Part shown: piece after piece, positions 8,656 through 18,222 of the stretch | Position numbering within the stretch: the first letter of the stretch is position 1 | Layout: the number at the start of each line of letters is the position of its first letter | Origin: Tolypothrix sp. PCC 7910 | GTDB taxonomy: Bacteria; Cyanobacteriota; Cyanobacteriia; Cyanobacteriales; Nostocaceae | NCBI RefSeq assembly: GCF_011769525.1 | Contig: NZ_CP050440.1 | Coordinates: forward strand, 7,674,001 to 7,738,000 | Direction: 5' to 3' | DNA: 64,000 bases | Translations under genes and position numbers: made by a program | Notes under the pieces: model-generated | Databases searched by the model: none | The model's input: only the letters and a program-made list of their open reading frames with translations | What the model was told of the DNA's origin: nothing

Positions 8656-10092
8656 TTACGAATTGCTTTTTTTACTTTTTCCTTCAGATTGGCGACGTTC
8701 AAACCACAGTCCGGCGCTAATTAGTACAGAACCGCACATTACAAAAACCAGCGACTTGACTAGCAAGTCTGTATTGTACTCCCACACCCGACTGAGGACT
8801 TGTAAAGTTAACAATAGCATACCGCCCCAGAAGGCGGGTCTATCGTTAAGTTTCAATCCTTCTTGAATTAGTTTCCAGGCTAAGATGACTAACAGAACGT
8901 TGAAGGCAAAAATTCCCAGTTCGCTAATACGGGTAATACCTTGATGCCAAAAAGGTACTAAAGCCGTAATGCCAATAAATATCCCAATCAGGATCAGGTT
9001 GAAAACCATTTCTCGACGGGCAGGATTGTTGCGTTGACGCAGCAGAAATAACCATTGTAATACTGCCAAACCGCTAAGAATCCCTATATCGATGATGGGA
9101 AGACTTCTGAGAATGTTGCTGTTAGTAGTTGGCGGTATATAACCATTTTCGGGAAATTGCCATTGCCAACGGAAGGACAAGATATAAAATGCAAAACCAA
9201 AACAGAATAAAGCAAGACTCCGCGCTAGGGGTTGAAACAAGCGATAATTTACTGTGGGAAATAGTAAGTCATCGTAACTCCACAATAAAGCTGGTGGGAG
9301 TGCAAAGGCAAAGGATGCTACCCACGGCGCAATATCAGTGTAGGTTAGTACTTGTAAGGGATTGAGGTTGAATTGCAAGGAACTGACAAAAGCAAAAACT
9401 GCTAATCCAAAAATCCAGCGCGATCGGCAAAAATAGGCTAAGGGTACAAAAAATAGCCAGGATATCAAGGGCATATGTCGCACAATTAGTCGTGCCCAAG
9501 TCCATTCACCCTGAGTGTACCACCAGTCTCCGAGTCCACTCCAATAGCCAATGAGGACGAGGACAATGCCCAGAATACCCAAGGAATTTAAGGATAGACT
9601 GTAAGCCATGATCACAACCCCAAATCCCCAAGCAATAAAGAGTTCCGCAGTGGAACCAGCAATATTGAATACTTGAGCCATTAAGAGGATATTTGCGCCT
9701 AAAATAAAAGCGCCTAATATCAGTAAAGCCTCTCCCAATAAGCGTTTGCTGCGGTCAAGTTTTTTGCCTTCCGCTTTCCGCTGTGCAGGTTCTCGCCAAG
9801 TGTAAAAACCAGTGATAGTAACAGATAGAAACAAACTGATCATCAAGATAAACTTGACATCTCGCGACCATTCTTGCCAGTTGGCGGCGATAAAAATAAT
9901 CACACCTAAGACTAACAAGATACCGCCAACTGCGATCGCAATCATCCGCGAGCGATCGCGCGTTGCTGCTTCTATGTTATTAAATTGATAACGGTCTGCT
10001 AGCTGTTGGTATTGTGAAGCACTAATTATGCCTTCGTCTCGCCATAGTTGTGCTTCTTTGCGTATTTTTCGCTGAAAATTATCTAATATCAT
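8656..10092 (-). CDS. DUF2157 domain multi-pass membrane protein
   Basis: Read from the ATG at 10092 (MILDNFQRKIRKEAQ) this gives 478 residues. A longer frame to 10227 only adds residues encoded by intergenic repeat DNA, so I reject it. The N-terminal ~70 residues carry the DUF2157 signature (LWRDEGIISASQYQQLADRY), followed by about twelve hydrophobic segments. The C-terminus is basic. Members often occur with DUF4401/GDYXXLXY proteins, matching the downstream gene. No function is established and a transport or envelope role is only a guess. Confidence 0.8.
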   Translation of the reverse strand: MILDNFQRKIRKEAQLWRDEGIISASQYQQLADRYQFNNIEAATRDRSRMIAIAVGGILLVLGVIIFIAANWQEWSRDVKFILMISLFLSVTITGFYTWREPAQRKAEGKKLDRSKRLLGEALLILGAFILGANILLMAQVFNIAGSTAELFIAWGFGVVIMAYSLSLNSLGILGIVLVLIGYWSGLGDWWYTQGEWTWARLIVRHMPLISWLFFVPLAYFCRSRWIFGLAVFAFVSSLQFNLNPLQVLTYTDIAPWVASFAFALPPALLWSYDDLLFPTVNYRLFQPLARSLALFCFGFAFYILSFRWQWQFPENGYIPPTTNSNILRSLPIIDIGILSGLAVLQWLFLLRQRNNPARREMVFNLILIGIFIGITALVPFWHQGITRISELGIFAFNVLLVILAWKLIQEGLKLNDRPAFWGGMLLLTLQVLSRVWEYNTDLLVKSLVFVMCGSVLISAGLWFERRQSEGKSKKSNS

Positions 10093-10111
10093 GACCCTCT
10101 TTGGTGTAGTT

Positions 10112-10290
10112 TGGGGGCTGGGGATTGGGGAACTCGGGGTTCCCTCTGGGGATAAGGGGTAATGGGGACTGGAGACTGGGAAGATAAGGGAATATGGGGG
10201 AAAGGGGAAATAATCAATTACAAACACCTCAAGCCAAACACCAAATGCTTAATGTCCAATGCCCTATGCCCCATGCCCTATGCCCTATTT
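10112..10290. repeat. Repeat-rich spacer with degenerate heptamers
   Basis: The spacer upstream of the DUF2157 gene is made of G-rich runs (ggggattgggg, gataaggggtaatgggg) and then heptamers of the tgcccta/tgcccca type (about 10258-10287). It gives spurious open frames and looks like STRR material. Confidence 0.6.
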
Positions 10291-10365
10291 CAAATGACAT
10301 GATTTTTTCAGTATGCAGCTAAACCTTAGCTAGGCATTGTTCTTTCATAACAGTTTGATTTATCG

Positions 10366-11325
10366 ATGGAAAAACCTTCAAATCTATTAATTAAACTTGC
10401 AAAGCGTTTGTTTGCAAACGCTGATATTCAAGAAAAATTTATTGAAGCGCTGATTAATCCTCAACCTTTTCATCCTTGCATTTTATGGTGCCAATCAAGA
10501 CCAAATATTTCACCTTTTTCTGTAGAAACACCAGCCAGTTGGCAACCGCAATTTGTCGATAGGTTACCTTTAGGAGAAAAGCCAGGTAAACATCCTCTAC
10601 ATGACCAAGGAGATTTTTATTGTCTGGATTTTTCTTCTGTATTTGCAGCTGCACCTTTATTAACAATTCCGCCATCGGTAAAGCTGATATTTGATATGTG
10701 TGGTGCACCAGGGGGCAAGAGTATCTTTGCGTGGAAAGCTTTACAACCTGAGTTATTAATTAGTAATGAGGTAATTGGGAAACGTTTAGGAATGCTTATT
10801 TCTAATTTGAAACGTTGCCAGATTAAACCCAGCTTTGTAGTTAATCGCGATTCTAGTATTTTGGCGGAAACTATACCATTATCTAGTAATTTAGTTTTAG
10901 TCGATGCTCCTTGTTCTGGACAATCTTTACTCGCTAAAGGTGAAAAAGCACCAGGATGTTTTCACCCAACTAATATTAATAAATGTGCTAATCGGCAAAA
11001 ACGCATCATAGCTAATTCTGCTCAAGTTGTAGCGCCTCAAGGCTATTTAGCTTATATGACTTGTACTTATTCTCCAGAAGAAAATGAGGAAGTATGCCAA
11101 TGGTTTTTACAGCGGTTTCCCCAATTTGAGGCAATTGCAATGAATAATTTACAAAATTACCAATCCCATTTAACCGATATACCTTGTTATCGCCTCTTTC
11201 CCCAAGATAGGTTAGGAGCAGGAGCATTTACAGTACTGTTCAAAAATACAGATGTTGGTGAGCCAAATGAGGTAGATGAAGAGATTTTTAATCAGCTTGG
11301 TTGTAGAGAAATTTTACCTAAATAA
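10366..11325 (+). CDS. RsmB/NOP2/Sun-family RNA (cytosine-5) methyltransferase
   Basis: A 319-residue SAM-dependent methyltransferase. Motif I is DMCGAPGGKS (residue ~107), motif IV with the releasing cysteine is DAPCSGQ (~183), and motif VI with the catalytic cysteine is MTCTYSPEEN (~228). These are the paired cysteines expected of RNA m5C methyltransferases. It lacks the N-terminal NusB-like domain of full-length RsmB, so it is a shorter NOP/Sun-type enzyme. The target (16S rRNA or tRNA) cannot be decided from sequence. The gene stands alone. Confidence 0.9.
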   Translation: MEKPSNLLIKLAKRLFANADIQEKFIEALINPQPFHPCILWCQSRPNISPFSVETPASWQPQFVDRLPLGEKPGKHPLHDQGDFYCLDFSSVFAAAPLLTIPPSVKLIFDMCGAPGGKSIFAWKALQPELLISNEVIGKRLGMLISNLKRCQIKPSFVVNRDSSILAETIPLSSNLVLVDAPCSGQSLLAKGEKAPGCFHPTNINKCANRQKRIIANSAQVVAPQGYLAYMTCTYSPEENEEVCQWFLQRFPQFEAIAMNNLQNYQSHLTDIPCYRLFPQDRLGAGAFTVLFKNTDVGEPNEVDEEIFNQLGCREILPK

Positions 11326-11490
11326 TGATTAAAGATTATCAATCAAAGTAACGCAAAATTTAATTTTATGCTTAGTGCTTTATATCATTTAATTTTCATA
11401 ATGATACAAATATATGGTACAAGCATATATCTCAATACGCTTGGATTAAGCTCATTAGTGATTGATTTCCCACTTATTAACAAAGCCAGC

Positions 11491-11557
11491 AGCATTGGGG
11501 ATTCTCCCCCAAACCCCCGATTGGGTGACGGTTGCGTCCCCCAAACCCCCTCCAAAA
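11491..11557. repeat. C-rich interspersed repeat with two small hairpins
   Basis: ttgggg...ccccaa and ttgggtgacg...cgtcccccaa form two adjacent imperfect stems. Sequence of this style recurs in intergenic DNA of Nostoc-like genomes as I recall it. Confidence 0.5.
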
Positions 11558-11581
11558 TTATGGATACATACTTCTTCTATC

Positions 11582-11620
11582 AGAGAGGCTACGCATAGCT
11601 TGCTTCTCTACAGGGGTTCA
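11582..11620. repeat. Palindromic gctacgc-type interspersed repeat
   Basis: agagaggctacgcatagc followed by ttgcttctctac is a degenerate copy of a palindromic repeat frequent in filamentous cyanobacteria. Confidence 0.5.
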
Positions 11621-12007
11621 GCTTTGTTCTACTAGCTATGTAATTCCTTTATCTCAAAAACGCTGTGTAGTGCTGGCATCAATCCTAAATATTTATTTAT
11701 GCCAATTTATTTAATTAAAAATGTAGTGACCATAACATTTGTCTTGAAGATACTACATTATCTTTTTTAAAGATTCAAATAATTTTTATCTTTTCAGGGT
11801 CAGCTATCACTTCGTTAAGCTACCTAATGCATCTAAAAAAGCTACATCTATCCTAGTGTATAAGCTTGGAGGTGATTACTTGTATTTACTATAAAGCAGG
11901 TGCAAAATTTCTCTAAGTTCATCAAGCCTTAATAGTATCCTCGTATTTCTGCTAGGAAGAATAAGGTAGAGTAGAGGTCTTATAACTCTATACATTAAGT
12001 AATTTCC

Positions 12008-12556
12008 ATGTTCCGACAAACTGCTTTTGGCATAGCTTTAAGTACGCTTGTCCTTGCCAGTGGATTAACAACTACTCCTATTGCAGGTCACAGTTCTCCA
12101 CAAAAAAGCCCTCATAATAAACCGTTATCGATCGCTTCAAATCAGGTTGCTGCATCAAATACTGTTTTTAAAACTACATCTCTAGAAAAATCAGTTTTTG
12201 ACCAAATTAATCGATATCGTGTTTCTAAGGGTTTATCAAAGTTGACTCTAAATGCAAATATCACTCGGCAGGCAAGAATTCATAGTCAAAATATGGCTAA
12301 TGGTAAAGTTCCTTTTAGCCATCAAGGTTTTGAGAGGCGAGTCACTGTTCTGCCCATTATTTACAAAAGTGCGGGAGAAAATGTTGCTTTTAACCAAGGA
12401 TATAGCGATCCAGCCTCACAAGCTGTAATTGGTTGGATGAACAGTCCAGGGCATCTCAAAAACATCCAAGGAAAGTATAACCTCACAGGGATTGGCGTTG
12501 CTGCTAATAAAAAAGGCGAAGTCTATCTCACACAGATTTTCTTGCAAACTAATTAG
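12008..12556 (+). CDS. Secreted CAP (SCP/PR-1) domain protein
   Basis: A 182-residue protein with a signal peptide (residues 1-~27, TAFGIALSTLVLASGL) and a short linker, then a CAP domain from ~residue 62 (VFDQINRYRVSKGLSKL) to the end. The conserved cavity residues are present: His in RIHSQNMA and SHQGF, the Glu of AGENVAF, and His in NSPGHLKNI. Bacterial CAP proteins are exported and of mostly unknown activity; lipid or cell-wall binding has been proposed for relatives. It is monocistronic. Confidence 0.9.
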   Translation: MFRQTAFGIALSTLVLASGLTTTPIAGHSSPQKSPHNKPLSIASNQVAASNTVFKTTSLEKSVFDQINRYRVSKGLSKLTLNANITRQARIHSQNMANGKVPFSHQGFERRVTVLPIIYKSAGENVAFNQGYSDPASQAVIGWMNSPGHLKNIQGKYNLTGIGVAANKKGEVYLTQIFLQTN

Positions 12557-12733
12557 TGCTGAGTACTGGGTTGAATTTTGTACTAATTAGGGATTTTTGC
12601 CAATCCGCACTAGTAAATTAAAAAAGATTGCTACTTAAGGATGGCTAGAAATTCTGCTTTTTTTGCACAATAATAATGTAGTGTCTCATAGAACTGGCTT
12701 CTGTTTGACACTGCAATTATTCTTGAGTGATTC

Positions 12734-13363
12734 ATGACATTACAAGATTTTCAGGTGAGCGATCGCGACCTTAGCGAAACTGCTCTCTCTCAGTATTTAA
12801 AATCAGAGGCGATTGCTGTAGATACGGAAACAATGGGATTACTACCACAGCGCGATCGCCTTTGTCTTGTCCAGCTGTGTAACCTAGAGGGTCAAGTAAC
12901 TGCAGTTCGCATCACTAAAGGGCAAACTGAAGCACCAAACTTACAAAAACTGTTAGAAGCAGCTAATATCCAGAAGGTATTTCACTTTGCGCGTTTTGAT
13001 ATAGCTACTTTACGTTACAACTTAGGCATTACGGTTCAGCCTGTTTTTTGCACAAAAATAGCTAGTAAATTAGCACGTACTTACACCAATCGTCACGGGC
13101 TAAAAGATGTAGTGCAGGAATTAGAAAAAGTCGAACTTGATAAAAGCGCTCAAAGTTCTGATTGGGGTAACGCTGTTAATTTATCTGTAGAGCAGCTGAA
13201 CTATGCCGCTAATGATGTGCGCTATTTACTCAGTGTTAAAGACAAATTAATTGCTATGCTTAAAAGAGAAGAACGTTGGCAAATTGCTCAAGAATGTTTT
13301 CAGGTTCTACCAACAATTGTTTCTTTAGATTTATTGCAATATAAAGATATATTTGAACACTAA
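12734..13363 (+). CDS. RNase D-like 3'-5' exonuclease (DEDDy)
   Basis: A 209-residue exonuclease with all DEDDy residues: Asp and Glu in VDTETMG (residue ~30), Asp in FHFARFD (~83), and the Tyr-Asp pair in YAANDVRYL (~160). RNase D trims 3' ends of tRNA and other structured RNAs. The protein lacks the HRDC domains of E. coli Rnd, as is usual for the short cyanobacterial form, so substrate choice may differ. A convergent hairpin follows the gene. Confidence 0.9.
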   Translation: MTLQDFQVSDRDLSETALSQYLKSEAIAVDTETMGLLPQRDRLCLVQLCNLEGQVTAVRITKGQTEAPNLQKLLEAANIQKVFHFARFDIATLRYNLGITVQPVFCTKIASKLARTYTNRHGLKDVVQELEKVELDKSAQSSDWGNAVNLSVEQLNYAANDVRYLLSVKDKLIAMLKREERWQIAQECFQVLPTIVSLDLLQYKDIFEH

Positions 13364-13412
13364 ATTGAGTTCCTGGCTAATATAGCAATTCTATTTTTTT
13401 TGAAAAATTTCA

Positions 13413-13445
13413 GTAACGCACCAAAAGCCTGTCATGGTGCGTTAC
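13413..13445. terminator. Strong hairpin between convergent RNase D and DUF4385 genes
   Basis: Perfect 11-base arms gtaacgcacca (13413-13423) and tggtgcgttac (13435-13445) enclose an 11-base loop. An A/T-rich flank lies on the side used by the minus-strand gene. It resembles the interspersed gtgcgttac palindromes of cyanobacteria and could terminate both genes. Confidence 0.65.
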
Positions 13446-13477
13446 GTGTTGTAAGTACTTGTATTTTAGCAATCGAA

Positions 13478-13951
13478 TTACTCTAGCTCATACATTCGTT
13501 TATGTTCCGCTAAAAGCTGGAGATACTTTTCATTTGTCTTTGCTTGTATCCACTTGGCTTTAAATATTGCTGCTGATTCTGCTTTAACTGGGTCTACATC
13601 ATAAGGTAAAACTTCTTTTTTATCACCTGATTCTGGCGAAATAGATTTATATTTTCTGCCGCTTTTATGATTAGCATAACGGCGCGATCGCGTATAACCC
13701 ATTTGTAAAAACTTCCGTGCCATGTCTGCACCAATAAAATCATTGTTTTCTAAATAAACTAAAAAAATCTCATAAATCTTTTCACTCGATTCTTTAGCAA
13801 TCTCTGGGGTCTTAAATCGCCAGTAAGGAAGAATTTCCGATTTGTATGGCTCTACCAAAAGTACACCCTGTTCACCTTTACCAACACGATAGAGTTCCGG
13901 ATGTTGGCGAAAATTAATATTGGGAAAGTCTAAAGAATAATCGAAAGGCAT
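13478..13951 (-). CDS. DUF4385 family protein
   Basis: A 157-residue soluble protein that I recognise as DUF4385 from the N-terminal block (SLDFPNINFRQHPELYRVG) and the central MARKFLQMGYTRSRRYANHK region. The family is known from bacteria and some viruses and has no assigned function. The central stretch is basic, and the C-terminus is a charged helix. It is divergent from the VOC gene. Confidence 0.8.
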   Translation of the reverse strand: MPFDYSLDFPNINFRQHPELYRVGKGEQGVLLVEPYKSEILPYWRFKTPEIAKESSEKIYEIFLVYLENNDFIGADMARKFLQMGYTRSRRYANHKSGRKYKSISPESGDKKEVLPYDVDPVKAESAAIFKAKWIQAKTNEKYLQLLAEHKRMYELE

Positions 13952-14027
13952 GGTAAGTTTTTAGGATAAATAATAAACTTTGAGCAAAAAGTTTATCTTC
14001 TATCTTTGTAGAGAAGTTGATTCTGCC

Positions 14028-14495
14028 ATGCTATCTAGCTCTTGTGCTGCGAACAGTGTCTTAGCTCCTGGTGTTCTACGTAAGGTACATCACATTGCTC
14101 TCAACGTTCAAGATATGCAAGCATCCCGACATTTTTACGGCAATATTTTAGGTTTACATGAACTTACAGGTGATGAAGTACCTGCAACCTTGGTTGAACT
14201 TGTCGCTGCTGGTAAGGTAGCTAACTTCATTACTCCTGATGGCACAATTCTAGATTTATTTGGGGAACCGGATTTATCACCACCAGATCCCAATCCAGAG
14301 AAATCTTTCACCAGAGCATACCACCTAGCGTTTGACATCGATCCGCAATTATTCGATCAAGCAGTAGCAGTAATTAAAGATAATCAAATTGCGATCGCTC
14401 ATGGCCCGGTTACCCGCCCCACTGGTAGAGGTGTATACTTCTACGACCCTGATGGTTTTATGATTGAGATCCGTTGTGATCCAGTCGCAGATTAA
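14028..14495 (+). CDS. VOC superfamily (glyoxalase/dioxygenase-like) protein
   Basis: From the ATG at 14028 this gives 155 residues; a TTG at 13980 would add 16 residues that do not belong to the fold. It has the two beta-alpha-beta-beta-beta halves of the vicinal oxygen chelate fold. Metal ligands are visible as His in KVHHIAL, His in RAYHLAF and Glu in GFMIEIRC. The substrate is unknown. It could be a glyoxalase, an extradiol dioxygenase or a resistance-type protein. Confidence 0.85.
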   Translation: MLSSSCAANSVLAPGVLRKVHHIALNVQDMQASRHFYGNILGLHELTGDEVPATLVELVAAGKVANFITPDGTILDLFGEPDLSPPDPNPEKSFTRAYHLAFDIDPQLFDQAVAVIKDNQIAIAHGPVTRPTGRGVYFYDPDGFMIEIRCDPVAD

Positions 14496-15140
14496 GAAAC
14501 CCTCACAGTCTGGCTGCAAGTATATAGAATTCGCCTTTAGCGTTTCCTAGGGAATGCAGTTATTTGCTGTATCTCCTAGAAGAATTGCTTGTGTTTGATC
14601 AATGAATCAGTTTTATAGAGCGATTATATTTTGGTGAAAGTATTGTATTGAGGTAAAGACTTTCACCATTTCTTTGTTGCCATACATCTTTACCGCAAAT
14701 TAATATAAAGCAATTTTTTATATTTCATCATTGAATACTTTATATATTTATTGTTAGTTTTGATAAATATACGAACCAGCTTTTGAGGTGAGAATTCCGG
14801 ATTTATGTGCAGAAATCCGTAATTTTTCTCTTATGTAAAGAATGACTATACAAGTATATTTATTGGTAGTTGCACAAGCTGATTTCTCAAACAAGATATC
14901 TAAAGAATAAGTGTATTAACAATACATAAATACTTCAATTAGCAACCTAATATTTAATTGCTTAATAAAAAAGTTGTTAATGAAGTTTCAATATTTAGCA
15001 TCAAGATAGTTTGTGATTACAGCGTTCTGCAAGATAAAAAGTTAACTCCACCAACTTTAGTAATTAGAAAATTGGTGAGCTAAGAGTTCAGTGCATCTCC
15101 CTTGTTCACAAGTCTAACCCCTCATCACATCAATAAGAAT
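14496..15140. other. A/T-rich gene-free region with one hairpin
   Basis: About 645 bases with no supported gene. A stem-loop with perfect 9-base arms (ggtgaaagt at 14633-14641, actttcacc at 14659-14667) could be the VOC gene terminator or part of an RNA. Nothing else stands out. Confidence 0.5.
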
Positions 15141-15479
15141 ATGCACCAATACTGTCAAAATATCATTGCACTGGCTGTAGTTTCAATTTCTGCTTTGACT
15201 GTGATGCCATGCCAAGCACAAACTGTACCAGAGTCAAATAACAACGATACTAATAAGATTAGCCCCATATCTACAGAACCATCTATTGGCATCAATCCAA
15301 CTGCGCCATCTCAAGGTAATAATTCCAGTTTTTCTACAAATAACCAACCAAATATTTTATCTGAAAACCTGAGTGATCCTTCTACTAATGCTACTGTCAC
15401 TACACCAGAGACAGCTAAACCTAGTACAAGGATTCCTATTGGCAGCAGAATTTTTGCTGTACCTACAATGGAACAATAA
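15141..15479 (+). CDS. Small secreted low-complexity protein
   Basis: From the ATG at 15141 this is 112 residues (a TTG at 15102 would add 13). A signal peptide (IIALAVVSISALTVMPCQA) precedes a mature region that is almost entirely Asn/Ser/Thr/Pro with no obvious fold. No family is recognised. It could be an envelope or exopolysaccharide-associated peptide, but only secretion is supported. It converges on the GT4 gene 23 bases away. Confidence 0.6.
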   Translation: MHQYCQNIIALAVVSISALTVMPCQAQTVPESNNNDTNKISPISTEPSIGINPTAPSQGNNSSFSTNNQPNILSENLSDPSTNATVTTPETAKPSTRIPIGSRIFAVPTMEQ

Positions 15480-15502
15480 TTAAATTGTGAATCAGCAATA
15501 GT

Positions 15503-16738
15503 TCAAATTTCATAATTCCCATCAGTTCCACAACAAACTTTTTCATAGCGTTCACCGGCAATATCCCAGGTAAATTCTGTTTCTATCAGTTCTCTGCCAT
15601 TAATAGATAACTCGGCTCTCAGTTGTGAATTATCAAACAGTTGAGTAATAGCGCTAACATACTCAGCTGGTGTATTTGCTCTCAATGCTCGTAAAGGTGT
15701 ACCAGATTCATCTACCGCTAACCCTTCTAAACCGCGATCGCTTGCAACTATCGGTACACCAGCAGCCATTGCTTCTAGAGTTTTATTTTTAATTCCAAAA
15801 CCCGTCCGCATTGGTACAATGCAGACGGTTGATTTATGTAAATATTCGGACATTGAAGGTACACGTCCGGTTACAGTAATTCCCGGTAGTTTTTTTAGTG
15901 CTAAAACCTCTGGGTTTGGATGACTACCAACAATATCCAAAGTTGTATCAGGATAATTTTTTTGGATTTCTGGCAATACTTCTTGGCTAAAGAAGCATAC
16001 CGCATCAATATTTGCCAAATTATCCATTGCACCAATAAAAATTAAGCGATGTCCTCCCGGATCACTAGTTCTGTAGGGAAATGACACTAAATCAACGCCA
16101 TTAGGGATAACTGTAATTTCACTATTAGAGTTAAATTCTTGTAATTGAATTTTATCTTCTGCCGTTGTCACCACAATTTCAGAAAACTTAGAGCAATAGC
16201 TTTGTTCGTAACGGCGTAAAAGTGGCAGATTAATTTTATCCCTTAACTTATTTTCGGAAATACCAGTTGCCAGCTGGTTATAGCAGCTACCGTATACAGA
16301 ACTATGAATATTGACTACAGTTTTTAGCTGTTTTCGGAAGTGCGATCGCACATAAATTTCATTTACGCTATGTTCGCAGGTAATGACATCGCATTTTCCC
16401 GCCTCTACAAAGTTATCAATCCACTCTTGCATTTCAGTAGAGTAGCGGTTGATGACACTTGGTGGTGTTCCCTGTTGCAAAAATGAGCTGAAGCGCTGGA
16501 TTTTCTGGAATATTCCTGCGGAGGTTCCTGATTCTGGGGGACGTTCAAAAACCACTAGACGATCCACACAATCTTGTAATGCTAGTATTTCTGCTTCTGT
16601 GACAGTAGCATCACGTTGAGTTAATAGCGTAATACTATGACGTTGACTTAAATACTTAAGTAAATTAAACGTCCTAACCTGTGTTCCTCCGCGTGTTGGT
16701 GGATAGGGAAAGGTGGAAGATAGCATTAAAATATTCAT
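15503..16738 (-). CDS. GT4-family glycosyltransferase
   Basis: A 411-residue GT-B glycosyltransferase. The N-terminal acceptor half starts with MNILMLSSTFPYPPTRGG (the GGT loop is typical), and the C-terminal donor half carries VIPNGVDLVSFPY and the signature ETLEAMAAGVPIVASDRGLEG-like block near residue 335 that binds the nucleotide sugar. GT4 enzymes transfer sugars, usually with retention, in exopolysaccharide, LPS or glycolipid synthesis. It opens a local glycosyltransferase cluster (15503-20956). Acceptor and donor cannot be predicted. Confidence 0.9.
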   Translation of the reverse strand: MNILMLSSTFPYPPTRGGTQVRTFNLLKYLSQRHSITLLTQRDATVTEAEILALQDCVDRLVVFERPPESGTSAGIFQKIQRFSSFLQQGTPPSVINRYSTEMQEWIDNFVEAGKCDVITCEHSVNEIYVRSHFRKQLKTVVNIHSSVYGSCYNQLATGISENKLRDKINLPLLRRYEQSYCSKFSEIVVTTAEDKIQLQEFNSNSEITVIPNGVDLVSFPYRTSDPGGHRLIFIGAMDNLANIDAVCFFSQEVLPEIQKNYPDTTLDIVGSHPNPEVLALKKLPGITVTGRVPSMSEYLHKSTVCIVPMRTGFGIKNKTLEAMAAGVPIVASDRGLEGLAVDESGTPLRALRANTPAEYVSAITQLFDNSQLRAELSINGRELIETEFTWDIAGERYEKVCCGTDGNYEI

Positions 16739-17139
16739 ATAAGTGGTAGTCTCAGAATACGATTAATAAGTGATACATATACCATCACCTCATTCCAGGC
16801 TATATGTCATCACAAGTATCCCTTAATATTGCTTATAAAATTTCGATATATTAAAGTCAATATAAAGCAGATTAGAGCTGATTCATAAAGAAAATATTTA
16901 CGATGCCCAATTAATTGCTGGGTAAGAATTTCAGCGAATAAAAGCTTGATTGTCCCAAATTCCTGAAACCCTTACAAAACTGAGATTTTACCTGGTTTAC
17001 AAATTAGCTCTTACTGATGAATCACAATAACAGTAAATTTACTATATACTTTACTATAAACTGTTGTTTATAGTGAAAATAATAACAGAGAATATCAATA
17101 TAAGAAAATTTAACTCTTTAATTATTCGGGTTTAAAACC
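16739..17139. other. Divergent intergenic region with hairpin
   Basis: 401 A/T-rich bases between the divergent GT4 and GT-A-like genes. A perfect 9-base inverted repeat with a 4-base loop (actataaac at 17053-17061, gtttatagt at 17066-17074) lies 66 bases before the plus-strand start and could be an operator or attenuator. No gene is seen. Confidence 0.5.
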
Positions 17140-18168
17140 ATGACTCCATTCGGTATTTATACACTTGCTAATGATATCGTTTATGATCAATTAGTTGCCT
17201 TGCTCAACAGTATAGAATTGAATGTAAATGCAGATATTCCTATTTGTATTATTCCCTATGATGATCAATTAGAGAGAGTGCTGCAGGAAATAGCATTTAG
17301 AAAAAATGTTTTTTTATTTGAAAATAAAATTTCGATGCAGCGCTGGGAAGAATTTTATAATTACATATGGAATCTTCATCCTCAAGCCCATAAAAAAATG
17401 CAAGGGCATTATAAATGGTATAGAAAAAGCAATCTATTTAGAAAAATGTCTGCTTTTGATGGTGAATTTGAAAGATTTGTGTTTTATGATGCTGATAGTT
17501 TAGCAATGAGTTCATTGGATAAAGTTGTAAATAAATTAGACGACTATGATTTTATATTTGATGACTGGGAACACCGCAAATCACCTTCTGTAGCAGCATT
17601 AAATTTTTCAGTAATTGAAAACAAAATGTCTTTACCAGAATCTCAAATCCGTCCTCAATTACATTGCTCTAGTTTTTTCGGTTCAAAACGTGGGATTTTT
17701 GGAGATAAAGAAATAAACAGTCTTAGAGACTTGCTAGCTAATCAGCAAGAGTATACCTATATTAATGAGCATTCTTGGTGGTGTGATGCAGACTTGTTTA
17801 CTTATATGAGTTGGCGCAGCGATAGACCAATGTTTAACTTTACCCTGAGTCCCGATCCTCAAGATAGAACTGGTAATTGTGCAGATGCTGATCCATTTAC
17901 TAATATTAACAATATTCTCTACAATCAAGAAGGTTTAAAGCCAATTCACCGACTGCATTATATGAATTATTCATCCTTAGACTTTCAAAGATTGTGCCAA
18001 GGTGAAGCCGTTAATATACGTTATGCAAATGAATTTTTATACTACAGATTTCTCAAAAATCCAGGACTAAAACCCAAATATCTGCAACCTCCAAGCCTAC
18101 AAAAAAAGATGAATAGATTTGGACAAAAAGTACTAAAGAAAGTGAGAAATATAGTTGAATCATTATAA
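17140..18168 (+). CDS. GT-A-fold, nucleotide-diphospho-sugar transferase-like protein (Npun_R2821/R2822-like)
   Basis: A 342-residue soluble protein. FVFYDADSLAM near residue 117 has the DxD-type motif of GT-A glycosyltransferases, preceded by a Rossmann-like start (FGIYTLANDIVYDQLVALLNSI). The opening resembles a cyanobacterial family that I recall as Npun_R2821/Npun_R2822; that naming is from memory. It sits between GT4 and GT2 genes, so a role in building a surface polysaccharide is likely. Acceptor and sugar are unknown. Confidence 0.65.
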   Translation: MTPFGIYTLANDIVYDQLVALLNSIELNVNADIPICIIPYDDQLERVLQEIAFRKNVFLFENKISMQRWEEFYNYIWNLHPQAHKKMQGHYKWYRKSNLFRKMSAFDGEFERFVFYDADSLAMSSLDKVVNKLDDYDFIFDDWEHRKSPSVAALNFSVIENKMSLPESQIRPQLHCSSFFGSKRGIFGDKEINSLRDLLANQQEYTYINEHSWWCDADLFTYMSWRSDRPMFNFTLSPDPQDRTGNCADADPFTNINNILYNQEGLKPIHRLHYMNYSSLDFQRLCQGEAVNIRYANEFLYYRFLKNPGLKPKYLQPPSLQKKMNRFGQKVLKKVRNIVESL

Positions 18169-18222
18169 AAAATATTCACTACATATAAAATATTATTTCT
18201 CCAATCATTGTGAATATTGAAA

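Larger units (their letters stand above)
11326..12007. other. Gene-free region with two interspersed cyanobacterial repeats
   Basis: 682 bases without a convincing gene; short open frames here run through repeats and have no recognisable product. It holds a C-rich repeat (11491-11557) and a palindromic element (11582-11620). The last ~70 bases before 12008 are the likely promoter region of the CAP-domain gene. Confidence 0.6.

Noticed and set aside
10093-10227. 45-residue N-terminal extension of the DUF2157 protein
   Set aside because: The extension is encoded by repeat-type intergenic DNA (PFPPYS..., PSSPIPSP); the domain starts at the ATG at 10092.
11368-11714. Two short overlapping plus-strand frames
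   Set aside because: They run through a C-rich interspersed repeat and a palindromic repeat and look non-coding.
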